This document shows positions 17,783 to 27,182 of a stretch of DNA of 64,000 nucleotides, one piece after another. The notes beneath the pieces are model-generated. The model was not told the DNA's origin, did not search any database, and was given only the letters and a program-made list of their open reading frames with translations. A program made the translations under genes and the position numbers. Source of the stretch: JBFWRK01 sp050248955 (GTDB taxonomy: Bacteria; Actinomycetota; Acidimicrobiia; Acidimicrobiales; Ilumatobacteraceae); contig JBFWRK010000020.1 of assembly GCA_050248955.1 (NCBI GenBank), forward strand, positions 10,565 to 74,564, read 5' to 3'. How positions within the stretch are numbered: position 1 is the stretch's first letter; every line of letters starts with the position of its first letter.

Positions 17783-19348
17783 GTGGCCGAGATCGACGCC
17801 GGTTCGGGCTCCGGGACGCGGAGACGCAGGGGCGGCGGTCGTCACGAGGGCGAACGGGACCGGCTCCCGCAGCAACGGCCTTGGTCGCAGCCCCGGCTGC
17901 GCTACCCGCCGACGGAGGTCGTCTCGGCCGACGAGCTCGAGTCGATCCACGAAGCGTCGCTGCGCGTCCTCGCCGAGATCGGCATGGACTTCCTCGACGC
18001 GGACGTGCGCCGGCTCCTCGTCGAGGCCGGCGCTCGCGTCGAAGAGGGCAGCGAGCGCGTGCGCTTCGACCCCGAGTTGGTCACGTCGTTGATCACCACC
18101 GCGCCGTCGTCGTTCACGTTGCACGCCCGGAACCCCGACCGCCACCTCGTGATCGGCGGCGACCACCTCGCCTTCGGGTCCGTGGCGAGCGCGCCGAACG
18201 TGTCGGACCTCGAGCGTGGCCGGAGGGTCGGCAACCGGGCGGACTACCAGGACCTGCTACGGCTCTCGCAGATGCTCAACACCGTGCACTTCCTCGCCGG
18301 CTACCCGGTCGAGCCGATCGACATCCACGCGTCGGTGCGCCATCTCGACGCGACCTACGACGCGCTGACGCTCACGGACAAACCGCTCCATGCCTACAGC
18401 CTCGGTCGCCAGCGCAACCGCGACTGCCTCGAGATGGTGCGGATCGCCAGGGGCATCGACGATGAGACGCTCGAGCGCGAGCCTTCGATCTTCACGGTGA
18501 TCAACTCGAGCTCGCCGCTCCGTCTCGACACCCCGATGCTGCACGGGATCATGGAGTTCGCGTCCCGCAACCAGGTCGTCGTGATGACGCCGTTCACGCT
18601 CGCCGGCGCGATGGCACCGGTCACGCTCGCCGGCGCACTGGCGCAGCAGAACGCGGAAGCGCTCGCCGGTGTGCTCCTGACGCAGGTCGTCCGGCCGGGA
18701 GCACCCGTCGTCTACGGCGGCTTCACGTCGAACGTCGACATGCAGTCCGGCGCGCCGGCGTTCGGCACGCCCGAGTACATGCGCACCGCCATGGTCGGCG
18801 GACAGCTCGCCCGCCGCTACTCGCTGCCCTACCGGTCGTCGAACGTCTGCGCCGCCAACGCCGTCGATGCCCAGGCGGCCTACGAATCGGTGTTCTCGCT
18901 GTGGGGCGCTGTCATGGGCGGCGTCAACTTGCTGATGCACGGCGCGGGATGGATGGAAGGCGGGCTCCACGCCGGCTTCGAGAAGATGATCATCGACGCC
19001 GAGCTGTTGCAGATGGTTGCCGCGTTCCTCGATCCGATCGTCGTCGACGAGGACTCGCTCGCGCTCGATGCGATGCGCGAGGTCGGCCCGGGCGGTCACT
19101 TCTTCGGCGCCGCGCACACCCAGGCCCGGTACCGGACGGCGTTCCACAAGCCGATGATCTCCGACTGGCGGAACTTCGAGACGTGGCAGGAGGCGGGCAG
19201 CCCCGAGGCGGCAGGCAAGGCGCACCGCATCTACAAGGATCTGCTCACCGCGTATGAGCCGCCGCCGATCGACGACGCCATCGCCGCCGAGCTCGCCGAC
19301 TTCGTCGCCCGGCGGAGGTCCGAGGGTGGCGTCGCCACCGACTATTGA
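17783..19348 (+). CDS. MttB-family methyltransferase, second copy
   Basis: A 521-residue MttB-family (PF06253) protein, clearly homologous to the one at 2032-3573. It shares LAEIGMDF near 74, SGAPAFGTPEYM, HGAGWMEGGLHAGFEK and EVGPGGHFFGAAHT. The GTG at 17783 follows GGGGGGA at good spacing, although the frame is open further upstream. It has no TAG codon and so no pyrrolysine. It is the first gene of an operon with a dimethylglycine-dehydrogenase-like protein and four sarcosine-oxidase-like subunits. In anaerobes such proteins methylate a corrinoid protein; none is recognised here. The role is inferred to be demethylation of a quaternary or tertiary amine ahead of the folate-dependent oxidases. 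Confidence 0.87.
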   Translation: MAEIDAGSGSGTRRRRGGGRHEGERDRLPQQRPWSQPRLRYPPTEVVSADELESIHEASLRVLAEIGMDFLDADVRRLLVEAGARVEEGSERVRFDPELVTSLITTAPSSFTLHARNPDRHLVIGGDHLAFGSVASAPNVSDLERGRRVGNRADYQDLLRLSQMLNTVHFLAGYPVEPIDIHASVRHLDATYDALTLTDKPLHAYSLGRQRNRDCLEMVRIARGIDDETLEREPSIFTVINSSSPLRLDTPMLHGIMEFASRNQVVVMTPFTLAGAMAPVTLAGALAQQNAEALAGVLLTQVVRPGAPVVYGGFTSNVDMQSGAPAFGTPEYMRTAMVGGQLARRYSLPYRSSNVCAANAVDAQAAYESVFSLWGAVMGGVNLLMHGAGWMEGGLHAGFEKMIIDAELLQMVAAFLDPIVVDEDSLALDAMREVGPGGHFFGAAHTQARYRTAFHKPMISDWRNFETWQEAGSPEAAGKAHRIYKDLLTAYEPPPIDDAIAAELADFVARRRSEGGVATDY

Positions 19349-19415
19349 TGCGGACCACGAGTTCGAGCACGCCCACCGACCCGCGGCCCCGGGACCGCCC
19401 CCGAAAGGAACCCTC

Positions 19416-21857
19416 GTGAAGTCATCGGCCCAAGTCGTCGTCATCGGCGGTGGTGTCGTCGGGTGCAGCGTCCTGTACCACCTCACCAGAGCCGGCTGGA
19501 CCGACGTCGTGCTGCTGGAGCGCAAGGAGCTCACCGCCGGCTCGACGTGGCACGCGGCGGGCGGGATGCACACCCTCAACGGCGATCCGAACGTGTCGAA
19601 GCTGCAGCAGTACACGATCCAGCTGTACGAGGAGATCGAGCGCGTCTCGGGCCAGAACTGCAGCATCCACCTGCCCGGCGGGCTGATGCTCGCCGACACC
19701 GAGGTCCGCATGGACTTCCTCCGCATGGCACAGGCCCGCGGCCGCTACCTCGGCATGGAGCTGGACCTGATCAGCGCGAAGGAGGCGAAGGCGATGTTCC
19801 CGCTCATGGAGGACCAGTACTTCGTCGGCGCGCTGTACGACCCGGTGGAGGGGCATGTCGATCCGTCCGGAGTCACCCACGCCTACGCGATCTGCGCCCG
19901 CATGGCGGGTGCCGAGGTGTACCGCAACACGTGGGTCCACGGGCTGAGCCAACGCGGCGACGGAACCTGGGACGTGCACACCGACGTCGGCGGGACGATC
20001 CATGCCGAGCACATCGTCAACGCCGGCGGGCTGTGGGCGCGCGAGGTCGGGCGGATGATCGGCATCGAGCTCCCCGTGCTCGCAATGGAGCACATGTACC
20101 TCGTCACGGAGGACATGCCGGAGGTCGCCGCGAACCAGGCGGCCACCGGCAGGGAGATGCCGATGGCACTCGACTTCGCCGGCGAGATCTACATCCGCCA
20201 GGAGCAGGGCGGCATGCTGCTCGGCACGTACGAGCAAACCTGCGTGCCATGGTCGCCGAAGGAGACGCCATGGGACTTCGGCGCCCGGTTGCTCGAACCC
20301 GATCTCGACCGCATCGCACCGGAGCTCGAGGTGGCGTTCAAGCACTACCCGGCGATGGCTACGGCCGGCATCAAGCGGGTCATCAACGGTCCGTTCACGT
20401 TCTCCCCCGACGGCAACCCGCTCGTCGGTCCGATCCGCGGCCGGCGCAACTGCTGGGTCGCGTGTGCGGTGATGGCCGGCCTCTCGCAGGGAGGTGGCGT
20501 CGGACTCGCGCTCGCGAACTGGATGACCGAGGGCGACTCGGGCATGGACATCTGGGGGATGGACGTCGCCCGCTACGGCGACTACGCGACGCTCCCCTAC
20601 ACGAACGCCAAGGTGCGCGAGAACTACGCCCGCCGGTTCCGGATCACGTTCCCGAACGAGGAGCTGCCGGCCGGCCGCCCGTTGCACACGACGCCCGTCT
20701 ACGACCGGCTCACCGATGCCAACGCCGTGTGGGGTGCGTCTTTCGGGCTCGAGCACGCGCTCTGGTTCCAGCAGCCCGGTCTCGCGCCCGTCGAGGAGGT
20801 GACGTTCCGCCGCTCGAACGCGTGGGATCAGGTCGCCGCGGAGTGCGCTGCCGTGCGCGAGCGCGTCGGGTTGACCGAGATCTCGAACTTCGCGAAGTAC
20901 CGCGTGACCGGGCCGGGCGCCGCCGGATGGCTCTCGTCGCTGCTCACCAACCGGATGCCGGCGCTGGGCCGGATCGTGCTCACCGCGATGCTGAACGAGC
21001 AGGGACGGATCGTGGGCGAGTTCACCGTGGCCCGCGCCGCCGAAACGGAGTTCTTCCTGTTCGGTTCCCAGGCCGCCGAGGTGCATCACAGCCGCTGGTT
21101 CCTCGATCACCTCCCTGCGGACGGGAGCGTCTCGTTCGAAGTGCTCGGACTGCGCCTCGTCGGCCTCTCGCTCGCCGGCCCGCACGCCCGCGACGTGCTC
21201 CGGAAGATCACGGACGTCGACCTGGCGACGTCGTCGTTCAGGTTCATGGACTTCCGCAAGGTCGATCTCGGCACGATCCCGGCCCATGTCGGGCGCCTCA
21301 CGTACTCGGGCGACCTCGGCTACGAGCTGTGGGTCGCACCTGAGTACCAGCGCGTCCTCTTCGACCGGCTGATGGAAGCGGGCGCAGAGTTCGGCATCCG
21401 GTTGTTCGGGTTCCGGGCGCTGATGTCGCTGCGGCTCGAGAAGAGCTTCGGCACGTGGTTCCGCGAGTACCGGCCGATCTACACCCCGCTCGAGGCAGGG
21501 ATCACGCACTACATCAAGCTCGACCACGAGTTCGTCGGCCGCAGCGCGCACGAGGCGCAGCTGATCACGGGACCCGCCCGGCGCCTGGTGACGCTGATCG
21601 TCGACCCGGACCCGGACGATCCTGCCGACGTCATCGGTGACGAACCGATCTGGCACGACGGCGCGGTCGTCGGCTGGGTCACGTCCGGCGGCTACGCCCA
21701 CCACAGCAAGGTCTCGCTCGCACTCGGCTACGTGCCCGCAGCGCTCGCTACCGCGGACGCCGGCGACTTCGAGATCGAGATCATCGGCCGCCGCCGTCAG
21801 GCGCGGCTGCAGCTCGAGCCGGTCTTCGACCCAGCGGGCACGCGGATGCGCGCATGA
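19416..21857 (+). CDS. Dimethylglycine/sarcosine dehydrogenase-like FAD-GcvT protein
   Basis: An 813-residue protein with an N-terminal DAO-type FAD domain (about 1-380, GGGVVG at 11-16), a FAO-M linker, and a C-terminal GcvT/aminomethyltransferase folate-binding region (about 430-810). The TWHAAGG segment at 44-50 carries His46, which corresponds to the covalent-FAD His of mammalian dimethylglycine dehydrogenase. Such enzymes oxidise an N-methyl group and pass it to tetrahydrofolate as 5,10-methylene-THF. The GTG at 19416 is preceded by AAAGGA. It starts 67 bp after mttB2 and overlaps the next gene by 4 bp. Confidence 0.9.
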   Translation: MKSSAQVVVIGGGVVGCSVLYHLTRAGWTDVVLLERKELTAGSTWHAAGGMHTLNGDPNVSKLQQYTIQLYEEIERVSGQNCSIHLPGGLMLADTEVRMDFLRMAQARGRYLGMELDLISAKEAKAMFPLMEDQYFVGALYDPVEGHVDPSGVTHAYAICARMAGAEVYRNTWVHGLSQRGDGTWDVHTDVGGTIHAEHIVNAGGLWAREVGRMIGIELPVLAMEHMYLVTEDMPEVAANQAATGREMPMALDFAGEIYIRQEQGGMLLGTYEQTCVPWSPKETPWDFGARLLEPDLDRIAPELEVAFKHYPAMATAGIKRVINGPFTFSPDGNPLVGPIRGRRNCWVACAVMAGLSQGGGVGLALANWMTEGDSGMDIWGMDVARYGDYATLPYTNAKVRENYARRFRITFPNEELPAGRPLHTTPVYDRLTDANAVWGASFGLEHALWFQQPGLAPVEEVTFRRSNAWDQVAAECAAVRERVGLTEISNFAKYRVTGPGAAGWLSSLLTNRMPALGRIVLTAMLNEQGRIVGEFTVARAAETEFFLFGSQAAEVHHSRWFLDHLPADGSVSFEVLGLRLVGLSLAGPHARDVLRKITDVDLATSSFRFMDFRKVDLGTIPAHVGRLTYSGDLGYELWVAPEYQRVLFDRLMEAGAEFGIRLFGFRALMSLRLEKSFGTWFREYRPIYTPLEAGITHYIKLDHEFVGRSAHEAQLITGPARRLVTLIVDPDPDDPADVIGDEPIWHDGAVVGWVTSGGYAHHSKVSLALGYVPAALATADAGDFEIEIIGRRRQARLQLEPVFDPAGTRMRA

Positions 21858-24079
21858 GCGACGGATCGCGCATCGTCGTCGACGGCGTGCCGATCGGCTA
21901 CGAGGCGGACGATTCGGTCGCCGTCGCCATCCTGCGCGCCGGCGGTCACCCGCACCACGGCGGCACCCTGTGCCTCGCCGGGGACTGCCCGAACTGCGTG
22001 GCCGAGGTCGACGGTGTGGCGTACGTGCGTACGTGCCAGACGCCGGCCCGACCGGGCCTCGTCGTCCGCCGGCACCCTGCGCTCGGCAGCCCGGAGATGC
22101 GCGCTGTCGCCCAGCCGGACGCGACGGCTGCCCCGAACGCCTCGCGGGTGACCGTGCGACGGACCGAGGTCGACCTCGTCGTGATCGGACGCAGTGACAG
22201 CGGCGCACAGGCCGCCGTGGAGGCCGAGCGCGACGACCGGAACGTGCTCGTGCTCGACGCGGGCGACGGCAACGAGGTCGTCGCGATCTACGCCGGACCG
22301 ACGGTGATCGTCCGCACACCGGACGGCATGCTCCACGTCCATGCCCACGAGGTGGTGGTCGCGACCGGAGCCGCCGAGCTCCATCCCGTGTGCCCCGGCA
22401 ACGGACTCGACGGCATCGTGACCGCTCGCGCCGCCGAACGCCTCCATCGGGCGCGCGTCGATCTCGGTCTCGCCGTTGCGGTGGGTGAACCACCCATCGG
22501 CACACCTCATCTCGCGCTGCCCGGACGACTCGTCCGCATCGAGGGGGACGACAACGGCCGGGTCCGTGCTGCGGTCACCGTCGACGACAGCGGCACGGAG
22601 CGGACCACGCCCTGCTCGACGCTCGTCGTCGGCCTCGGCCGTGCCCCGCGCGACCTGCTGTCGCGCATGGCCGGCGACCTACCGGTGACGACGATCGGAT
22701 CGGCAGCCGGATCGTTCGAGCTGCCGCTCTGCCCGACGGCCGGCACCGTGTGTCCCTGCTCACGCGTCGATGTCGACGACCTCGCCGGAGTGTGGGCGCG
22801 CGGGTTCCGCGAGCTCGAGCTGGTGAAGCGGGCGAGCCTGGCCGGCACCGGCACGTGCCAGGGCGCGGTGTGCCTCCCCCACGTCCGCGCCTACATCACC
22901 GAGCGCTCGGGGATGACACCCGAGCCGTTCACGGCCCGGCCGGCGTCACGGCAGATCACGGTCCGCGAGGCGGCGGCCGACGTCCACACCGACGTGTTCC
23001 GCCGCACGGCGCTGCACGACGAGCACCTCGCGCTCGGTGCGCGGATGGACCGCTTCGGCGGATGGTGGCGGCCCTGGACATACGGCGATCACGTGGCGGA
23101 GTACTGGGCCGTCCGCGAGGCGGTGTCGCTCGGCGACGTGAGCACGCTCGGCAAGCTCGTCGTGTCCGGCCCCGACGCGGTCGAGCTGCTCGAGCGGCTC
23201 TATCCGACGAAGGTCGCCGACATCCGACCCGGCCGGTCGCGGTACGTGCTGTTGCTCAATGAGCGCGGGCACCTCATCGACGACGGGATGATCTGCCGCG
23301 AGTCCGACACGCGCTTCGTGCTGACGTTCACGTCCGGCGGCGCAGCGAACGCCGAGATGTGGATCCGCGACTGGATCGAGACGTGGGACCTGCGCGTGCA
23401 CGTGCTCGACCGAACGATGTCCCTCGCCGCGATCAACGTCACCGGGCCGCTTGCCGGAGAGCTGCTGCGCCGGGTCGACGTCGAGGATCCGCCGCGGTTC
23501 CTCCAGCACGTCCACGTGGACGTGGCCGGCGTGCCCTGCCACATCATGCGGCTGAGCTTCACCGGAGAGGTCTCGTTCGAGCTCCACCACCCGGTCGATC
23601 AGGCGGTGAGGCTCTGGCGCGGGCTGCTCGCCGAAGGGCGATCGCTCGGCCTGCGCCCCCACGGGCTGCGAGCGCTGTTCGGTCTGCGCCTCGAGAAGGG
23701 TCACGTGATCGTCGGCATGGACACCGAGCTCGACACGACGCCGCGGCGTGTGGGCATGGACTGGGCGGTGAAGATGGACAAGGCCGACTTCATCGGGCGC
23801 GCCGCGCTCGCCCGCACCGCCGCGCTGCCCGACGACCGCCGCCTCGTGCCGCTCAGGATGGACGGCGAGGCGCCGACGGAGGGCAGCCCGATCCGTTCGG
23901 GCGGCGACATCGTCGGCCACGTCACCTCGAGCTTCACCTCACCGATGCTCGGCAGCGCCGTGATGCTCGGCTGGCTGAAGCGCTCGCCGTTCCCCGATCG
24001 GGTCGAGATCGACGGTCGCACCGCCGTCGTCACCGAAGCACCCTTCTACGACCCGGAGGGCAGCCGTGCTCGCGCTTGA
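21854..24079 (+). CDS. Sarcosine-oxidase alpha-like protein with contracted nucleotide-binding domain
   Basis: A 741-residue protein in the order of SoxA. An N-terminal [2Fe-2S] ferredoxin-like domain has Cys40, Cys45, Cys48 and Cys61. A reduced pyridine-nucleotide domain covers about 105-290. A BFD-like Fe-S domain has Cys300, Cys302, Cys335 and Cys340. A GcvT folate domain covers about 375-741. Known SoxA proteins are about 950-1000 residues; the shortening lies mainly in the nucleotide domain, whose glycine loop is GRSDSG (112-117) instead of GxGxxG. NAD binding may be lost while electron transfer and folate transfer remain. The ATG overlaps the upstream stop by 4 bp. Confidence 0.85.
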   Translation: MSDGSRIVVDGVPIGYEADDSVAVAILRAGGHPHHGGTLCLAGDCPNCVAEVDGVAYVRTCQTPARPGLVVRRHPALGSPEMRAVAQPDATAAPNASRVTVRRTEVDLVVIGRSDSGAQAAVEAERDDRNVLVLDAGDGNEVVAIYAGPTVIVRTPDGMLHVHAHEVVVATGAAELHPVCPGNGLDGIVTARAAERLHRARVDLGLAVAVGEPPIGTPHLALPGRLVRIEGDDNGRVRAAVTVDDSGTERTTPCSTLVVGLGRAPRDLLSRMAGDLPVTTIGSAAGSFELPLCPTAGTVCPCSRVDVDDLAGVWARGFRELELVKRASLAGTGTCQGAVCLPHVRAYITERSGMTPEPFTARPASRQITVREAAADVHTDVFRRTALHDEHLALGARMDRFGGWWRPWTYGDHVAEYWAVREAVSLGDVSTLGKLVVSGPDAVELLERLYPTKVADIRPGRSRYVLLLNERGHLIDDGMICRESDTRFVLTFTSGGAANAEMWIRDWIETWDLRVHVLDRTMSLAAINVTGPLAGELLRRVDVEDPPRFLQHVHVDVAGVPCHIMRLSFTGEVSFELHHPVDQAVRLWRGLLAEGRSLGLRPHGLRALFGLRLEKGHVIVGMDTELDTTPRRVGMDWAVKMDKADFIGRAALARTAALPDDRRLVPLRMDGEAPTEGSPIRSGGDIVGHVTSSFTSPMLGSAVMLGWLKRSPFPDRVEIDGRTAVVTEAPFYDPEGSRARA

Positions 24080-24446
24080 GCCTCTGCGTGGCGTACGCGT
24101 CGTCACGTCGCCGGAGGTGCTCGACAACGCACCGTGGACCGACCGCGTCGTCGTGCTTCGATTCGCACCCGACGACGCGATGATCCTGGGCACCAGCGCG
24201 CTGGAGGTCTCGGGCGAGCACGCGATCGTGGTCGACGAGACCGGCTTCGTCGGCTGCTGGCTGTCGCCGGAGGACCTGGTCGCCCGCGTGCTCCCGCACG
24301 TCGACTGGCCGCTGCCCGAGGAGCGCCCCGCGCTCGCGCAAGGACTCGTTGCCGGCGTTCCGGCCAAGCTCTGGCTCACCGCCGACCAGTCGCTGCTGCT
24401 GTGCGCGGCCGCGTACGCCGACGAACTGTCGGGGCGCCTGGCATGA
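24066..24446 (+). CDS. Sarcosine-oxidase gamma-like subunit
   Basis: A 126-residue protein. The similarity to SoxG is weak but is supported by position and size: it lies directly between alpha-like and beta-like genes, overlapping both (14 bp and 4 bp). The chain is a small GcvT-like alpha/beta fold with LRFAPDDAMILG and ETGFVGCWL strands, as SoxG shows. SoxG helps assemble the heterotetramer. It is shorter than typical SoxG proteins of about 180-200 residues. The start is GTG at 24066. Confidence 0.7.
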   Translation: MLALEPLRGVRVVTSPEVLDNAPWTDRVVVLRFAPDDAMILGTSALEVSGEHAIVVDETGFVGCWLSPEDLVARVLPHVDWPLPEERPALAQGLVAGVPAKLWLTADQSLLLCAAAYADELSGRLA

Positions 24447-25651
24447 ACGAGTTCGTGGAGACGCTGCTCGACCTGCAGTGGCACGAACCGAAGCGGTCGT
24501 ACGACGTCGTGATCATCGGCGGCGGCGGGCACGGGCTGGCGACCGCCTACTACTTGGCGACGCGCCACGGGATCACCGACGTCGCCGTGCTCGAGGCGAA
24601 CTACATCGGCTCCGGCAACTCGGGCCGGAACACGACGATCATCCGCGCGAACTACGGCATCCCCGAGGCGATCCGCTTCTACCAGCACAGCCTCGAGCTC
24701 TATCGGACGCTCGAGGAGGAGACCGGGTGCTGGATCATGCACAGCACCAAGGGCTTGCTCTGGCTGGCGCACACCGAGACCGCGATGCGCGCCGAGCGAG
24801 CACGCTGCCTGCTCAACACCGCGTGCGGCGCGGAGACCGTGATGGTGACGCCGGCGGAGGCGAAGCACCTCTGCCCGCAGCTCGACCTGTCCGGCGGTGG
24901 CCGCTACCCAGTGCTCGGCGCCTCGCACCACACGGGTGCGGCAACGGCGAGGCACGACCGCGTCGTCTGGGCCTACGCCCAGGAAGCGATGCGGCGCGGG
25001 GTGCACGTGCTGCAGCACACACCCGTGACCGCGCTCGTGCGCGACGGCAATCGGATCACCGGCGTGGAGACGGCGAACGGAGCGATCTCCGCCGGCGTCG
25101 TGCTCAGCGCGGTGGGCGGCAACGTCACGACGATCGCGAACCACGCGGACGTGCGGCTGCCGATCCGCACGCACCCGTTGCAGGCGTTCGTCACGAACTC
25201 CTACGCGCAGGGGCTCGGGCCGATCATCAGCGACACCGAGCTGTTCTGCTACGTGTCACAGACGGCTCGGGGTCAGATGCTCATCGGAGCGGAGTTCGAT
25301 CCGCAGCCGAGCTACTCGATGCAATCGTCGTTCGGCTTCCTGCAGAGCTGCACGGCGAAGGTCTCGCACCTGCTGCCCTTCCTGCGCGACCTGCGCATCC
25401 TGCGCCAGTGGACGGGCATCTGCGACGTGTCCGCCGACTTCTCGCCGATCATGGGCGAGACCGGTATCGGCGGGTTCCTCGTGACGACCGGCTGGGGCAC
25501 GTGGGGGTTCAAGGCGATCCCGGCCGGTGGCGAGCAGATGGCCGAGCTGATCGCCACCGGGCGCACGCCATCGCTGCTCGAACCCTTCCGACTCGACCGT
25601 TTCGCCCTCGACCACGCGATGGCCGACCAGGGATCGACGGGGACCCGCTGA
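24443..25651 (+). CDS. Sarcosine-oxidase beta-like subunit (FAD/FMN)
   Basis: A 402-residue DAO-family protein. It has GGGGHG at 26-31 for FAD and the very characteristic SGNSGRNTTIIRANY segment (57-71) of heterotetrameric SoxB. In ARHD (169-172), His171 matches the covalent-FMN His of known beta subunits. The beta subunit holds the amine-oxidising site and passes electrons to O2 through FMN. The ATG overlaps the stop of the gamma-like gene (ATGA), and the stop overlaps the delta-like start. Length and motifs are complete, so it is probably active; whether sarcosine is the true substrate is not shown. Confidence 0.9.
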   Translation: MNEFVETLLDLQWHEPKRSYDVVIIGGGGHGLATAYYLATRHGITDVAVLEANYIGSGNSGRNTTIIRANYGIPEAIRFYQHSLELYRTLEEETGCWIMHSTKGLLWLAHTETAMRAERARCLLNTACGAETVMVTPAEAKHLCPQLDLSGGGRYPVLGASHHTGAATARHDRVVWAYAQEAMRRGVHVLQHTPVTALVRDGNRITGVETANGAISAGVVLSAVGGNVTTIANHADVRLPIRTHPLQAFVTNSYAQGLGPIISDTELFCYVSQTARGQMLIGAEFDPQPSYSMQSSFGFLQSCTAKVSHLLPFLRDLRILRQWTGICDVSADFSPIMGETGIGGFLVTTGWGTWGFKAIPAGGEQMAELIATGRTPSLLEPFRLDRFALDHAMADQGSTGTR

Positions 25652-25887
25652 TGCTGTGGATCCCCTGCCCGATCTGCGGCCGGCGGCCGGTCGAGGAGTT
25701 CTCCTTCGGCGGCGAGCTGCCGACGGTGCCCGATCGGATCACCGATGCCGACGATCGCGACGTCGACCTCGTGTGGATGTTCGACAACGTGCGCGGCATC
25801 TCGACCGAGCGCTGGTTCCACCACGCTGGCTGCCGGCGCTGGCTGACACTCCGCCGCGACACCGCGACGGACACCATCCTGCCCTGA
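25651..25887 (+). CDS. Sarcosine-oxidase delta-like subunit (zinc ribbon)
   Basis: A 78-residue SoxD-family protein. CPICG at residues 6-10 together with the HHAGC segment near 57-61 form the zinc site of the family. It completes the alpha-gamma-beta-delta set and ends the operon. Its ATG shares one base with the beta-like stop. The gene order here (A-G-B-D) differs from the usual soxBDAG order. Confidence 0.88.
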   Translation: MLWIPCPICGRRPVEEFSFGGELPTVPDRITDADDRDVDLVWMFDNVRGISTERWFHHAGCRRWLTLRRDTATDTILP

Positions 25888-25894
25888 TCACTCC

Positions 25895-25924
25895 CCCTGA
25901 GCACTTCCCTGAGCACTTCCCTGA
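25895..25924. repeat. 12-bp tandem repeat after the sox-like operon
   Basis: Two and a half tandem copies of CCCTGAGCACTT follow 7 bp after the delta-like stop. It is non-coding. No function is apparent. Confidence 0.75.
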
Positions 25925-25962
25925 ACCTTGCCCGGCAGCCCTTGAGCGCTCTTGTCGGCGGT

Positions 25963-26008
25963 CCTTGTTCACGTCAGATCAACGGCTCGTTGATCTGCGG
26001 TGAACACG
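25963..26008 (+). repeat. 46-bp palindromic intergenic repeat, copy 2
   Basis: Arms TTCACGTCAGATCAAC and GTTGATCTGCGGTGAA are complementary at 14 of 16 positions around a 5-nt loop, flanked by CCTTG on the left. It lies between the sox-like operon and the nitronate monooxygenase gene. It is the most symmetric of the three copies; the others are at 1941-1986 and 32925-32970. A bidirectional terminator or REP-like role is possible. Confidence 0.75.
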
Positions 26009-26083
26009 GCGGCGCCAGAGGTGCTCGCCGGGCGGCGGTACGGTTTCCGTCCGTCGATGGGGCCGGATGATCGGAGGAGTGCC

Positions 26084-27169
26084 GTGCCGTCACGACTGAC
26101 CGGCATGCTCGGCATCGAACTGCCGATCGTGCAGGCGCCGATGGCGAACTCGAGTGGCGTCGAGCTCGCGGTCACCGTCTGTGAGGCCGGCGGCCTCGGT
26201 TCGCTGCCCTGCGCGATGCTCACGCCCGACCAGGTGCGCGAGCAGGTCGCGCTCGTCCGTGAGCAGACGAGCCGTCCCGTCAACGTCAACTTCTTCTCGC
26301 ACGCCCCCGCCGACGACGATCCGGCCGCGCTGGACGTCTGGCAGCAGCGGCTCGCGGCCTACTACGAAGAGCTCGGCACCTCGGCGAGCACTCCGGCACG
26401 AGCGGCGAACCGCGCACCGTTCGACGAGGCGATGTGCGAACTCGTCGAGGAGCTGCGGCCAGAGGTGGTGAGCTTCCACTTCGGGCTGCCGGAGGCATCG
26501 CTCGTCGACCGGGTGCGCGCGACCGGTGCGACGGTGCTGTCGTCGGCGACGTCCGTCCGCGAGGCTCGTTGGCTCGAGCACCACGGCTGCGACGTGATCA
26601 TCGCCCAGGGCGCGGAAGCCGGCGGCCACCGCGGGATCTTCCTGAGCGACGACGTCAGCACCCAGGTCGGCACGATGGCGTTGGTCCCCCAGGTGGTCGA
26701 CGCCGTGTCCGTACCGGTGGTCGCCGCCGGCGGCATCGCCGATGCGCGCGGCATCGCCGCCGCGTTCGCGCTCGGTGCCGAGGGCGTGCAGCTCGGCACC
26801 GCGTTCCTGCTCTGCCCCGAGGCGATGACCAGCCCGCTCCATCGCCAGGCGTTGCGCGGCACCACCGACGACGGGTCGGCGATCACCAACGTGTTCACCG
26901 GCCGGCCGGCGCGCAGCATCGTCAACCGCGCCGTGCGCGAGGTGGGACCGATGTCCGATGTCGCGCCGCACTTCCCGCTGGCGGCAGCGGCGATCGCGCC
27001 ACTGCGCCAGGCGGCCGAGGAGACCGGTTCCGCGGACTTCTCGCCACTGTGGTCCGGCCAGGCGGCGACGCTCTCGCGGGAGATGCCAGCCGGGGAGCTC
27101 ACGCAGTTGCTCGCCGAGGAGGCCGACCGGCTCCTCCGGATGCTCGCGGCGTCCGTTCGCGGCGAGTGA
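26084..27169 (+). CDS. Nitronate monooxygenase (FMN)
   Basis: A 361-residue NMO-family TIM barrel (PF03060). It begins GIELPIVQAPMAN and has the FMN/phosphate motif GAEAGGHRG near 180-188, with VVAAGGIADARG and AEGVQLGTAFL later in the barrel. The family oxidises nitronates such as propionate 3-nitronate to carbonyls and nitrite. The GTG at 26084 follows GGAGGA and is preferred over earlier in-frame codons. It stands alone after the repeat element. Confidence 0.9.
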   Translation: MPSRLTGMLGIELPIVQAPMANSSGVELAVTVCEAGGLGSLPCAMLTPDQVREQVALVREQTSRPVNVNFFSHAPADDDPAALDVWQQRLAAYYEELGTSASTPARAANRAPFDEAMCELVEELRPEVVSFHFGLPEASLVDRVRATGATVLSSATSVREARWLEHHGCDVIIAQGAEAGGHRGIFLSDDVSTQVGTMALVPQVVDAVSVPVVAAGGIADARGIAAAFALGAEGVQLGTAFLLCPEAMTSPLHRQALRGTTDDGSAITNVFTGRPARSIVNRAVREVGPMSDVAPHFPLAAAAIAPLRQAAEETGSADFSPLWSGQAATLSREMPAGELTQLLAEEADRLLRMLAASVRGE

Positions 27170-27182
27170 GGGTCGTTGCCGG

